Assembly (NCBI RefSeq): GCF_013093415.1
Contig: NZ_JABFBC010000003.1
Span: forward strand, 124,001-188,000
Source of the DNA: Halovulum dunhuangense
GTDB taxonomy: Bacteria > Pseudomonadota > Alphaproteobacteria > Rhodobacterales > Rhodobacteraceae
Length of the DNA stretch: 64,000 nucleotides
Direction of reading: 5' to 3'
The notes beneath the pieces are model-generated. The model did no database searches and had not been told where the DNA came from. It saw only the letters and a list, made by a program, of their open reading frames with translations. Position numbers and translations under genes: made by a program. Positions 56,148 to 64,000 of the stretch are shown here, piece by piece. Position 1 is the first letter of the stretch. Each line of letters opens with the position of its first letter.

Positions 56148-56912
56148 ATGTTCGGCATTGACGTGATGGATGGATCGTTGCTGCCGGCGCTGTTCGTGGC
56201 GCTGGTCGCGGGCGTGATCAGCTTCCTGTCGCCCTGCGTGCTGCCGATCGTGCCGCCATATCTTGCATACATGGCGGGCACCTCGCTGGAGGCCGGGCAG
56301 GATCCGGGGCGCAAGCCGCGCGGCATGGATCCGCGGGTGGTGACGGCGGCCGCCTTCTTCGTGCTGGGCCTGTCCACGGTGTTCCTGATGCTGGGCGTCG
56401 CCGCATCGGCGCTTGGCAGCGCGCTGCTGTCGTGGCAGCGCGAGATGGCGATTGTCGCGGGTGTCATCATCACCCTGTTCGGCCTGCATTTCCTGGGCAT
56501 CCTGCGCATCCCCATCCTCTACCGCGACGCGCGGATCGATGCCGGTGACCGGGGCGGCTCGGCGTTCGGGGCCTATGTCATGGGGCTGGCCTTTGCCTTT
56601 GGCTGGACGCCCTGCATCGGGCCGATCCTGGGCATGATCCTGTCGCTGGTGATCCAGGACGCGACGCTGTCGCGGGGCATCGCCATGATGGGGGTCTATG
56701 CGCTGGGGCTTGGGTTGCCGTTCCTGCTGGCGGCCGTCTTTCTCGACCGGTTCATGGGCGCGATGGGGCGGCTCAGGCGGCATATGGGGCGGATCGAGAA
56801 GGCGACGGGCCTGCTGCTGGTGGTGGTCGGCGTGATGATGGCGACGGGGCTTTTCAGCGCGTTCTCGTTCTGGCTGCTGGAAACCTTTCCGGTGCTGGGT
56901 CTGGTCGGCTGA
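56148..56912 (+). CDS. ccdA: Cytochrome c biogenesis protein CcdA
   Basis: 254 aa, about six membrane segments. The redox pair is Cys30 (SPCVLPIVPPY) and Cys156 (GWTPCIGPILG). It carries electrons from thioredoxin to periplasmic thiol proteins for cytochrome c maturation. Monocistronic by layout; 113 bp from tusA. Confidence 0.95.
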   Translation: MFGIDVMDGSLLPALFVALVAGVISFLSPCVLPIVPPYLAYMAGTSLEAGQDPGRKPRGMDPRVVTAAAFFVLGLSTVFLMLGVAASALGSALLSWQREMAIVAGVIITLFGLHFLGILRIPILYRDARIDAGDRGGSAFGAYVMGLAFAFGWTPCIGPILGMILSLVIQDATLSRGIAMMGVYALGLGLPFLLAAVFLDRFMGAMGRLRRHMGRIEKATGLLLVVVGVMMATGLFSAFSFWLLETFPVLGLVG

Positions 56913-56920
56913 GCCGCGGG

Positions 56921-56948
56921 TTTACTTGTCCGACGGCCCGCGCATACT
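56921..56948 (+). promoter_or_regulatory. Putative promoter of the hydrolase-P450 pair
   Basis: TTTACT (56921-56926) and CATACT (56943-56948), 16 bases apart, 29 bases before the ATG. Confidence 0.4.
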
Positions 56949-56977
56949 CTTGCGCCGTTGCTGCCGACGGAGCCCGA

Positions 56978-58183
56978 ATGACCCCGACCCATGACGCGCG
57001 CGTCCGCCGGCGTCACGTCCTTTACCTGCCGGGCTTCGATCCGGCCGGGGTCAGGCGGTATCGCGACACCTATGTGCGCGAGGGGGCCCGGCAGGCAGGG
57101 ATTTCCGGCTATGCGCTTGAAGTGGCCGACCTGCCCGAGGGCAACGGTCCCGGCTGGCGGGTGACCGCGCAGATCGACGGGGCGAAGGTCGAGACGGTGG
57201 TGAGCTATCTCGACTGGTCGGACATCGTGAAGGCGCGGCTGCGGCGTCCCCTGGGCGAGAGCCTGACGGGCTGCGCGCGGGCTTTTCTCATCTACATGCG
57301 CTCGGGCGCGTTCTTCGGCATCGCGCGGGTGCGCCGGGCGTTTCTCATCCCGCTGCTGGGGCCGTATCTGCTGGTCTTTCTGGTGGCCCCCTTGCTGGGG
57401 TTGCTGGTCGCGGCGCTGGCGGGGCTGTTGGTGCCGTCCTGGATCGCGCTGGCGGCAGGGATAGCGGCGGCGGCGGGGTTCGTGGCCTTTCTTCGGGCGC
57501 GGGACCGGCGTTTCTACGTCTTTTACCTGATGCATGTCTTCAGCCTGATCGCGGAGCGCGGCGGGGCCACGCCCGACCTGCTGCGCCCGGTGCAGGCCGG
57601 TTTCGCGGCCCGCATCCGCGAGGCGCTGGCGGGCGATTTCGACGAGGTGCTGGTCGTGGGCCATTCGGCGGGCGGGCACATGGCGGTGTCGGTCGTGGCC
57701 GAGGTGCTGCGCGGCGGCCACGGCCATGACGGGCGGCTGGCGCTGCTGACGGTGGGGGCCGTGGTGCCCTTGCCCTGCCTTCTGGCGGGGGGGGCCGAGA
57801 TGCGGGCGGACGTGGCGGAATGCGCGCGGGCCGAGGCGCTGTTCTGGCTGGATGTGGGTGCCCCGGGCGACGGGGTGTGCATGGCGCTGTGCGATCCGGT
57901 GGCGATGATCGGGCTCGATCTGCCCGAGCGGCGCAACCCGCTGGTGATCTCGGCCGCGTTTCACCGCACGCTCGACCCCGGGACGGTGAATGCGCCCGGG
58001 TTCACCTTCTTCCGGCGGCATTTCCAGTATCTCTGCGCCTTCGACCGGCCGGGGGTCTATGACTATTTCCGCATCACCGCCGGGCCGGAGCGGCTGGCGG
58101 ATCGCTTCCACGGACAAGCACACAGCCCCTCGCGCGTGATCACGCGGATCTCGCGCTACAGCGACATCGGAGAAAACGCATGA
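56978..58183 (+). CDS. Membrane-associated serine hydrolase (alpha/beta fold)
   Basis: 401 aa. RHVLYLPGFDPAG opens an alpha/beta-hydrolase fold; two hydrophobic helices (about 125-170) are inserted; the nucleophile elbow GHSAGG places Ser230. The Asp and His of the triad are probably in the C-terminal third. It overlaps the P450 start by 4 bp, so the two are translationally coupled. Substrate unknown; lipid or ester hydrolysis is inferred from the membrane segments. Confidence 0.75.
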   Translation: MTPTHDARVRRRHVLYLPGFDPAGVRRYRDTYVREGARQAGISGYALEVADLPEGNGPGWRVTAQIDGAKVETVVSYLDWSDIVKARLRRPLGESLTGCARAFLIYMRSGAFFGIARVRRAFLIPLLGPYLLVFLVAPLLGLLVAALAGLLVPSWIALAAGIAAAAGFVAFLRARDRRFYVFYLMHVFSLIAERGGATPDLLRPVQAGFAARIREALAGDFDEVLVVGHSAGGHMAVSVVAEVLRGGHGHDGRLALLTVGAVVPLPCLLAGGAEMRADVAECARAEALFWLDVGAPGDGVCMALCDPVAMIGLDLPERRNPLVISAAFHRTLDPGTVNAPGFTFFRRHFQYLCAFDRPGVYDYFRITAGPERLADRFHGQAHSPSRVITRISRYSDIGENA

Positions 58184-59556
58184 GTTCGCGTGATTTCGTC
58201 CCTCCCATCCCCGACACCCGGCCGGAAGGGGCGTCGGTGCTGACCCGGCTCAGGCTGGCGCGGCGCGACCTGTTCGCCTCGCAGCCGCGGCGGCTTTACC
58301 GGGGATGGATGGCGCAGCAATCCGCCGTGATCTTCGAAAGCTTCATCCTGAATCAGCCAAACCTGGTGAAAACCGTGCTCGAGGAGCGCCCGGACGATTT
58401 TCCGAAGTCCGACATCATCCGCGATTCGCTGAAGCTGCTGCTGGGCAATTCGGTGTTCGTGACGAATGGCGAGGTCTGGAAGCGCCAGCGCCGGATCATC
58501 GACCCGGCCTTCGAGGGGGGGCGTCTGCGCGAGGTGTTCCCGGCGATGGTCGAGGCCGGGCAGGCGACGGTCGCGCGGCTGCGACCGCAAGCGGACGGAA
58601 AGCCGGTCGAGATCGAGTTCGAGACCGCCCATGCGGCGGCCGACGTCATCTTCCGGACCCTGTTCTCGATCCCGATCGACGACGAGAAGGCGCGCGAGGT
58701 CTTTGACGGTTTTCGCGAGTATCAGCGGGCGCAGCCGCTGATGACCTTTCCGGCGCTGCTGAGGTTGCCGCGGTGGGTGCCGCGCCTGCGATCGCGAAAA
58801 TCGGCGCAGTCGGCGCAGGCGATCCGCGCGGTGCTGGCCGAGATCATCGCCATCCGCGCCCGCGAGATCGCGGCCGGCACCGCGCCCGACGACCTGGCCA
58901 CCAAGATCATGTGCACCGCGGACCCCCTGACCGGCGAACGCTTCGACGAGGCCGAGATGCTGGACCAGGTGGCGATCTTCTTCCTTGCCGGGCACGAGAC
59001 GTCGGCCAGCGCGCTGGCCTGGACGCTTTACATGCTGGCCTGCTGCCCCGAGATACAGGAGCGCGCCGCCGCCGAGGCCCTGGCTGCCTGGGACGAGGCG
59101 CCGGACTTCGCGGACATGCGGCGGCTGCCCTTCGTCCGCGACGTGTTCCGCGAGGCGCTGAGGCTTTATCCGCCGGTGCCTATGATGGTGCGCGAGGCCA
59201 CGCGCGAGGAGGTGTTCCGCAAGCGCCGGGTGCGCCCCGGATCGCTGTGCATCCTCTCTCCCTGGCATCTCCAGCGGCACGAGCGCATCTGGGACCGCCC
59301 GCATGTCTTTGACCCGGACCGCTGGCAGAGGCAGGAAACGCGCGCGACGGCGCGGGAGGCGTACATGCCGTTTTCCTCTGGTCCGCGGGTCTGCACCGGG
59401 GCCGGTTTCGCGATGATCGAGGGGGTGATCCTGCTCGCGCTGCTGCTGCGCGCCTTTCGTTTCGCCCCGGTCGAGGGGCGGGTGCCGGTGCCGGTCCACC
59501 ACCTGACGGTGCGCGCGAAGGACGGGATCTGGCTGCGGGTCACCCCTCGGGGGTGA
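58180..59556 (+). CDS. Cytochrome P450
   Basis: 458 aa. I-helix AGHETS (270-275), ExxR in EALRLYPP (Glu325, Arg328), and heme loop FSSGPRVCTG with Cys405. Soluble, no membrane anchor. The FSSG variant of FGxG is tolerated in relatives. Coupled to the upstream hydrolase; no ferredoxin or reductase is adjacent, so electrons must come from elsewhere. The substrate is unknown; fatty-acid or terpenoid-type substrates are possible. Confidence 0.94.
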   Translation: MSSRDFVPPIPDTRPEGASVLTRLRLARRDLFASQPRRLYRGWMAQQSAVIFESFILNQPNLVKTVLEERPDDFPKSDIIRDSLKLLLGNSVFVTNGEVWKRQRRIIDPAFEGGRLREVFPAMVEAGQATVARLRPQADGKPVEIEFETAHAAADVIFRTLFSIPIDDEKAREVFDGFREYQRAQPLMTFPALLRLPRWVPRLRSRKSAQSAQAIRAVLAEIIAIRAREIAAGTAPDDLATKIMCTADPLTGERFDEAEMLDQVAIFFLAGHETSASALAWTLYMLACCPEIQERAAAEALAAWDEAPDFADMRRLPFVRDVFREALRLYPPVPMMVREATREEVFRKRRVRPGSLCILSPWHLQRHERIWDRPHVFDPDRWQRQETRATAREAYMPFSSGPRVCTGAGFAMIEGVILLALLLRAFRFAPVEGRVPVPVHHLTVRAKDGIWLRVTPRG

Positions 59557-59770
59557 GTTTCGCCAGGACGTAAAGGCGGATCGCGCTGGCCAGTCCGCAG
59601 TCGATGCCGCGGGCGGCGTCGATCTCGGCGGCGAGCGCGTTGATCGGCTTGCCCTCGGATTCGGCGATGCGGCGGAATTCGCGCCAGAAGGGTTCTTCCA
59701 GCGTGATCGAGGTGCGGTGCCCGCGCAAGGTGAGTGAGCGCTTGGCGGGGCGGGCGTAGTCAATCCTCAT
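59540..59770 (-). CDS. Ribbon-helix-helix domain protein
   Basis: 76 aa. KRSLTLRGHRTSITLEEPFW then FRRIAESEGKPINALAAEI is the RHH pattern of a small family (DUF4170-like neighbours of fumC). A DNA-binding role is possible. Overlaps the P450 end by 17 bp and the DUF4169 end by 11 bp. Confidence 0.8.
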   Translation of the reverse strand: MRIDYARPAKRSLTLRGHRTSITLEEPFWREFRRIAESEGKPINALAAEIDAARGIDCGLASAIRLYVLAKLTPEG

Positions 59771-59951
59771 CGGGGCTGTCGTCCGGGCCTACCCGGTGGC
59801 CATCGAGGCGCGCGCGGTCGAGCGCCTTTTCGGCACGGGCCTGTTTCAGCAGGGCCACCGCGGGGGTGGTGGCGGTGGTGCGCGCGCGCTTCTCGTCGCG
59901 CGCCTTCTGCTTGCGCGCCCGTTTCAGGTTCACCACCTTGCCGCCGTTCAT
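59760..59951 (-). CDS. DUF4169 family small basic protein
   Basis: 63 aa. VVNLKRARKQKARDEKRAR is the DUF4169 opening; highly basic, acidic tail. Unknown function. Lies 58 bp after fumC and overlaps the RHH gene, suggesting a fumC-DUF4169-RHH unit. A GC hairpin without T run occurs in the gap. Confidence 0.8.
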   Translation of the reverse strand: MNGGKVVNLKRARKQKARDEKRARTTATTPAVALLKQARAEKALDRARLDGHRVGPDDSPDED

Positions 59952-60009
59952 GCGCCTTGCTCCCCGTGGCGACGCGGCCCCTGGGCGGGGCCGCGCACGA
60001 CGTGTCGGA

Positions 60010-61404
60010 TCAGCCCTTGGGGCCGATCATGTCCTCGGGCCGGACCACCCGGTCGAAGGTCGCCTCGTCCACGAAGCCCAGCCTGACCGCTTCCTCGCGC
60101 AGCGTGGTGCCGTTCTTGTGGGCGGCCTTGGCGACCTTGGTCGCGTTGTCATAGCCGATTTCGGGCGCCAGCGCGGTGACAAGCATCAGGCTTTCGCGCA
60201 TGAGCCTGGCGATCCGCGTCTCGTCCGCCTCGATGCCGGCGACGCAGTTGTCGGTGAAGGCGACGGACGCGTCGCCCAGAAGCTGCATGGATTGCAGCAC
60301 GTTGTAGGCGATCATCGGCTTGTAGACGTTCAGCTCGAAATGACCCTGGCTGCCCGCAAAGCCCACGGCGGCGTCGTTGCCCATGACATGCGCGCAGACC
60401 TGGGTCAGCGCCTCGCACTGGGTGGGGTTCACCTTGCCCGGCATGATCGACGATCCCGGCTCGTTTTCCGGCAGCACCAACTCGCCCAGGCCCGAGCGCG
60501 GGCCGGAGCCCAGGAGCCGGATGTCGTTGGCGATCTTGAAGAGGGACGCCGCCACGGTCTTGAGCGCGCCCGACATCTCGACCATGGCATCGTGGGCGGC
60601 GAGCGCCTCGAACTTGTTGGGCGCGGTCACGAAGGGCAGGCCGGTGATGCGCGCCATGTTCGCGGCCACCGTCTCGGCCCAGCCCTCGCGGGTGTTCAGG
60701 CCGGTGCCGACGGCGGTGCCGCCCTGCGCCAGCGGGTAGATGTTGCCGAGGGCTGCCTTTACCCGGCGGATGCCCTGTTCCACCTGGAAGGCGTAGCCGC
60801 CGAATTCCTGGCCCAGCGTCAGAGGCGTCGCGTCCTGGGTGTGGGTGCGGCCGATCTTGATGATATGGGCGAACGCCTCGGACTTGGCCGTGAGCGCCGC
60901 GTGGAGCTTCTCGAGGCCGGGGATCAGCACGTCACGCGCGGTGACGGCGGTCGCGATGTGCATGGCGGTGGGGAAGGTGTCGTTCGAGGACTGCCCCATG
61001 TTGCAGTGATCGTTGGGGTGGACCGGCTTCTTCGAGCCGATCTCGCCGCCCAGCATCTCGATCGCGCGGTTCGAGATGACCTCGTTCGCGTTCATGTTCG
61101 ACTGGGTGCCGGACCCGGTCTGCCAGACGACCAGCGGGAAGTGATCGTCGAGCCGGCCCTCGATCACCTCGGTCGCGGCGGCGATGATGGCGTTGCCGCG
61201 TTCCGCATCCAGGGTGCCCATCGCCATGTTCGCCTCGGCGCAGGCCTTCTTGATGACGCCCAGCGCGCGCACGATCGCCACCGGCTGCTTTTCCCAGCCG
61301 ATGGGAAAGTTCTGGATCGAGCGCTGCGTCTGCGCGCCCCAGTACTTGTCGGCGGGAACCTCGATCGGGCCGAAGCTGTCGGATTCGGTGCGGGTCGCGC
61401 TCAT
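60010..61404 (-). CDS. fumC: Class II fumarate hydratase
   Basis: 464 aa. Signature [13 protein letters not shown] near residue 313-324 and [14 protein letters not shown] near 98. TCA-cycle hydration of fumarate, oxygen-stable form. The start at MSATRTESD has AGGAGA upstream; a longer in-frame version is not needed. Confidence 0.97.
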   Translation of the reverse strand: MSATRTESDSFGPIEVPADKYWGAQTQRSIQNFPIGWEKQPVAIVRALGVIKKACAEANMAMGTLDAERGNAIIAAATEVIEGRLDDHFPLVVWQTGSGTQSNMNANEVISNRAIEMLGGEIGSKKPVHPNDHCNMGQSSNDTFPTAMHIATAVTARDVLIPGLEKLHAALTAKSEAFAHIIKIGRTHTQDATPLTLGQEFGGYAFQVEQGIRRVKAALGNIYPLAQGGTAVGTGLNTREGWAETVAANMARITGLPFVTAPNKFEALAAHDAMVEMSGALKTVAASLFKIANDIRLLGSGPRSGLGELVLPENEPGSSIMPGKVNPTQCEALTQVCAHVMGNDAAVGFAGSQGHFELNVYKPMIAYNVLQSMQLLGDASVAFTDNCVAGIEADETRIARLMRESLMLVTALAPEIGYDNATKVAKAAHKNGTTLREEAVRLGFVDEATFDRVVRPEDMIGPKG

Positions 61405-61537
61405 GGCTGTCTCCTGCTGCGATTTGTCGACCGTCGTATACCGCCCGCGGCCGGGCGAATCCAAGATGCGATTGATGCGGGTCAAGGTCCCGGTGTTCAA
61501 TCCGGGGCGACGATCATTCAGCGATGGAGGTGCAGCG

Positions 61538-61951
61538 ATGGACGATTTGACGATTCCCGCAGACGTGCTGCGTGACCTGATCCTGCGGATGCGGAACTAC
61601 ATGTCGCGCGAGGATCTGCCCACGGGCGGGCCGGGAGAGGACGGACCGCCGGACCCCGACGAGATCGGGCCGCTGTCGACCGACCCCGACGATCCCGACC
61701 AGGCCGAGCTGTTCGACGAGATCGACGGGCTCGATGACGAGCAGCAGGCCGAACTGGTGGCGCTGATGTGGGTCGGGCGCGGCGATTTCGACGCCGAGGA
61801 CTGGGCCGAGGCGGTCGCCCTGGCCGGGGAACGCCACAGCGGCGTGACGGCGGAATACCTGATGTCGCATCCGCTGGTGGCGGACTACTGGGCCGAGGGG
61901 CTGGAGCGGCTTTTCGACGGCTCGGACCTGCTCGATACCGGGCGCTACTGA
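61538..61951 (+). CDS. DUF3775 domain-containing protein
   Basis: 137 aa, strongly acidic. [24 protein letters not shown] is the DUF3775 core. Unknown function. GGAGG at 61526-61530. Converges on sspB with 4 bp between stops. Confidence 0.82.
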   Translation: MDDLTIPADVLRDLILRMRNYMSREDLPTGGPGEDGPPDPDEIGPLSTDPDDPDQAELFDEIDGLDDEQQAELVALMWVGRGDFDAEDWAEAVALAGERHSGVTAEYLMSHPLVADYWAEGLERLFDGSDLLDTGRY

Positions 61952-61955
61952 GCCC

Positions 61956-62453
61956 TCAGTGCTTGCGGAAACGGTCGAGGCTGACCACGTCGCCGGACCC
62001 GCGCGGGGGCGTGTCGTCGCCCTCGGGGCCGGGATCGTCGGATCGCGCGAGGGCGGCCAGCGGATCGTCGGTGTCGTCCTCGTCCTCGTCGTCATCGTCT
62101 TCGGTCGCGTCGAAGCGCAGGCCGAATTCGACCGAGGGATCCACGAAGGTGCGGATCGCGTCGAAGGGGACCACCAGCTGCTCGGGCATGTTGCCGAAAT
62201 TCAGCGTCACGGCAAAGCGGTCGCGGGTCACCGACAGCCCGTCGAACCAGTCCTGAAGCACGATGGTCATGTCCTTCGGGTAGCGCTGCTTCAGGTAGTC
62301 GGGAATGTCGACGCCGGGATGGCGGGTGTCGAAGGTGATGAAGAAGTGGTGATTGCCGGGAAGGCCGTGCTTCGCGACATCGGACAGCACCTCGGCCATC
62401 AGGCCCCGGAGTGCCTTGTGCATGAGCTGCCCGTAGTGGAATCGACGGGTCAT
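61956..62453 (-). CDS. sspB: SspB family ClpXP adaptor
   Basis: 165 aa. Core HHFFITFDTRHPGVDIP, DYLKQRYPKDMTIVLQDW, then a flexible Asp/Glu tract (about 115-131) and C-terminal GDVVSLDRFRKH, the ClpX-docking tail of alphaproteobacterial SspB. It delivers ssrA-tagged proteins to ClpXP. The gene sits directly downstream of ssrA on the same strand. ATG 62453 follows GGAGGGGG. Confidence 0.92.
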   Translation of the reverse strand: MTRRFHYGQLMHKALRGLMAEVLSDVAKHGLPGNHHFFITFDTRHPGVDIPDYLKQRYPKDMTIVLQDWFDGLSVTRDRFAVTLNFGNMPEQLVVPFDAIRTFVDPSVEFGLRFDATEDDDDEDEDDTDDPLAALARSDDPGPEGDDTPPRGSGDVVSLDRFRKH

Positions 62454-62560
62454 GGTGGATACCCCCTCCAGCATTTCGACCAACCATAGTGATATCGACA
62501 GGCGTGAAAAGGGGGCACGGCCCGCTTTGCGCGCCCGGATGTGACAAGGGAGAGGGAAGT

Positions 62561-62869
62561 GCAGGCTTCTGTTGCCAGGTGCCTGCGAACCCCGCCTGAT
62601 CTTGCTAGAGATCAGGACTTAGTTTTCGATCTTGCGCACTGCTTACGCAGCGAGCGCGACCGGAGCACGGTTGTCATTGGCAACTATCATGCTTGAGCCG
62701 GTAACGGTGGCGTCCTGCCGAGTGAAAGCTAACGTCTTTACACGTCCGTCGATCCTGTTTCGGCCCCGCTGTCCCGCCAATGTGGGAGTTTGGTGGAGCC
62801 GCCGGGTACCGCCCCCGGGTCCGATCCGCTTATTGCACGCGCGTTTATCACCATAGTCCCTTGCGGGAC
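62561..62869 (-). ncRNA. ssrA: Two-piece (circularly permuted) tmRNA
   Basis: Read on the minus strand. The acceptor piece ends CGGCTCCACCA (3' end 62791) and is followed by a 23-base intervening segment (62768-62790). The coding piece begins GGGGCCGAAACAGGATCGACG-like at 62767. The acceptor stem GGGGCCG/CGGCTCC has the G3-U70 pair required by alanyl-tRNA synthetase. The tag frame (62643-62681) encodes ANDNRAPVALAA then TAA. A pseudoknot-like tail ends near 62561. Ends are approximate. Permutation is typical of alphaproteobacteria. This fills the 455-base gap between sspB and bchJ. Confidence 0.95.
62643..62681 (-). other. tmRNA tag-peptide reading frame
   Basis: Resume codon GCC at 62679-62681; twelve codons encode A-N-D-N-R-A-P-V-A-L-A-A, then stop TAA at 62643-62645. 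The C-terminal LAA is the ClpXP degron. Confidence 0.95.
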
Positions 62870-62875
62870 TCGACG

Positions 62876-62904
62876 AAGATAGGCGCGCGCGCCCTGTGAC
62901 GCAA
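62876..62904 (-). promoter_or_regulatory. ssrA promoter
   Basis: Minus strand TTGCGT (62899-62904), 17-base spacer, TATCTT (62876-62881). It lies 5 bases beyond the bchJ stop, so ssrA has its own start near 62869. Confidence 0.7.
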
Positions 62905-62908
62905 GGGG

Positions 62909-63484
62909 TCAGCGGCGGATTTCGAAGCGGCAGGCGGGGGCGCCGAGGCCACGGCATTCGGTCTCGACCGCGTGGTAGCTGCGGCCCGCAAGAGACTGGA
63001 AAAGCGTGGAAAAGACAGACTCATGCCAGATACAGCGCGGGCCGGTGGCAAGCGGGTTCGCCGCGATCTCGAATGTGAGGGGGGCATGGCCCAGGATGTC
63101 GAAGCGGCCCGACCCTGCAAAGGTCCAGGCGTGCCGCGCGATGGCGCGCGCCAGAAGGGGCGCGGCCAGCGGCCCGGGCAGGGCGCGCAGCAGGCCCCGC
63201 GCCGGCGCGGGGATGCGATGGGCCATGACATAGGAAGCGGTGCGCCGCCCGGCCTCGGCCAGCAGGGGGGACGCCTCGGCCCCGAGGGTGGCGCGCAGAA
63301 CCGCGTGAAGCCGGGCGACGCCGGCCTCGTCGATCATCGCGGCATCCGAGGGCGGGGCCGGGTAGCCGGCCGCACGCAGAAGCCGCGCGGTGCGGCGGCG
63401 CCCGAGCCGCGCCTCCATCCCCGGCAGAAGCTGGAGCACGGCGTTGGGCCCGATCCGCCCGTGATGCGCGCCGCCGTCGGGCAT
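62909..63484 (-). CDS. bchJ: Bacteriochlorophyll synthesis protein BchJ
   Basis: 191 aa. V4R-type domain: APACRFEIRR ending, CIWHESVFSTLFQSLAGRSY and AVETECRGLG. Member of the BchJ family, once called 4-vinyl reductase and now thought to aid substrate delivery for 8-vinyl/Mg-chelatase steps. It follows bchE with one base between stop and start, as in photosynthesis gene clusters. Confidence 0.9.
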   Translation of the reverse strand: MPDGGAHHGRIGPNAVLQLLPGMEARLGRRRTARLLRAAGYPAPPSDAAMIDEAGVARLHAVLRATLGAEASPLLAEAGRRTASYVMAHRIPAPARGLLRALPGPLAAPLLARAIARHAWTFAGSGRFDILGHAPLTFEIAANPLATGPRCIWHESVFSTLFQSLAGRSYHAVETECRGLGAPACRFEIRR

Positions 63485-63485
63485 G

Positions 63486-64000
63486 TCAGAGGGCCGCGTC
63501 CTGCGGCATCTGCAACGTGGCCGCGCCGCAGGCGTTGGCGCCCTCGCGCCGTGCGCGGGCGCGCGACGCGCGGTCGGCCGCCGCTTCCCAGTCCTCGAGC
63601 TGGGCGGGCGCGATCTTGCGCGTCTCGTCGAAGTTGAAGCGGACCTTGTCGCGCGACTGCGGCCCCCAGTAGCCGACCTTGCCCAGATCGTAGAACGTAC
63701 GCTGGAAGCCCGCCTTCAGGAACGCCTTGAGGCAGCCCAGCAGGTAGCGCCGGCGGAAGCCGGTGCCGCGCCAGGGGTAATGGAACAGCGCCTTGCGCAT
63801 GTAGAAGCGGCGGTAGTTCTTCATTACCCCGTCGAGCAGTTCGCCCCGGCTCATCGCGGCGGGCGCCATGATCGGGGTGACGAAGTTGTATTTCGAGAAG
63901 TCGAACACCTCGACCTTGTCGCGCAGCTCCTGGTAGAGCGGCGTGAAGGGCCAGGGCGTGTACATCGCCCAGTTGGCCAGGTCCGGCTGCCAGTCCCAGG
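63486..64000 (-). CDS. bchE: BchE, anaerobic Mg-protoporphyrin monomethyl ester cyclase (C-terminal part)
   Basis: Partial: 171 C-terminal codons, open at the right edge. The segment [20 protein letters not shown] and [16 protein letters not shown] is the BchE C-terminal region; the radical-SAM and B12 domains lie outside the window. It forms the isocyclic ring under low oxygen. The tail after residue ARRARARR is Ala-rich and variable. Confidence 0.95.
   Translation of the reverse strand, partial: WDWQPDLANWAMYTPWPFTPLYQELRDKVEVFDFSKYNFVTPIMAPAAMSRGELLDGVMKNYRRFYMRKALFHYPWRGTGFRRRYLLGCLKAFLKAGFQRTFYDLGKVGYWGPQSRDKVRFNFDETRKIAPAQLEDWEAAADRASRARARREGANACGAATLQMPQDAAL

Noticed and set aside
59971-59994. 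GC-rich hairpin between fumC and the DUF4169 gene as a terminator
   Set aside because: No T run on the minus strand after the stem.
62643-62957. 104-codon minus-strand frame ending in ANDNRAPVALAA
   Set aside because: It is the tmRNA; only the final 12 codons are translated, as the tag.

Overview
The window comes from a high-GC (about 70 percent) alphaproteobacterium of the Rhodobacterales. Four things point there: the gene order fabD-fabG-acpP-fabF-mltG, then a full RcGTA-type gene transfer agent (GTA) cluster, then cysE; a circularly permuted two-piece tmRNA; a PdhB subunit carrying its own lipoyl domain; and bchJ plus the end of bchE at the right edge. The bacteriochlorophyll genes make it a (potentially) phototrophic purple non-sulfur bacterium. 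I do not assign a genus.

Layout. 0.2-3.6 kb: yfgM-bamB-der on the + strand. 3.6-15.8 kb: minus-strand housekeeping genes, read right to left: rpsF-rpsR-rplI; dnaB; a DMT transporter; alr; mlaE-mlaF; a small membrane protein; pqiA; radA; cvpA; then purF-DUF2199-SDR. 16.0-20.8 kb: fatty-acid synthesis (fabD, fabG, acpP, fabF) and mltG, + strand. 20.8-35.8 kb: the GTA structural cluster in canonical order from terminase small subunit to the g15 tail-tip protein, plus a probable tail-adaptor gene after the capsid gene and a DUF2793 gene at the end; then cysE. 36.8-45.5 kb, minus strand: pyruvate dehydrogenase (pdhA-pdhB-pdhC), an FtsB-like protein, class I aldolase, pgk and tkt. 45.7-51.5 kb: a coiled-coil gene with zapA, grxD, bolA, purL, a secreted glycine-rich repeat protein, and a LysR regulator with a candidate small RNA in its 3' region. 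51.7-59.6 kb: indolepyruvate oxidoreductase, a hemolysin III family protein, tusA, ccdA, and a membrane serine hydrolase overlapping a cytochrome P450. 59.5-64 kb: RHH and DUF4169 proteins, fumC, a DUF3775 protein, sspB, the tmRNA gene ssrA, bchJ and partial bchE.

How the parts work together. The GTA genes encode a headful-packaging, tailed particle made by the cell. No integrase, replication or lysis genes are visible, as expected for a GTA. A sigma70-like promoter and a strong intrinsic terminator both lie between mltG and GTA gene 1, so attenuation of the cluster or a short leader RNA is possible. tmRNA (which tags stalled proteins with ANDNRAPVALAA) sits next to sspB, whose product delivers such proteins to ClpXP. 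GrxD and BolA are adjacent iron-sulfur partners. The aldolase, Pgk, Tkt and Pdh block groups central carbon metabolism.

The window is mostly ordinary chromosomal backbone. The least explained items are the GTA leader, the lysR-linked small RNA candidate (50430-50498, minus), the glycine-rich secreted protein with its palindrome-rich AT-rich upstream region, and the hydrolase-P450 pair. All annotations are from reading the sequence; no searches were run.
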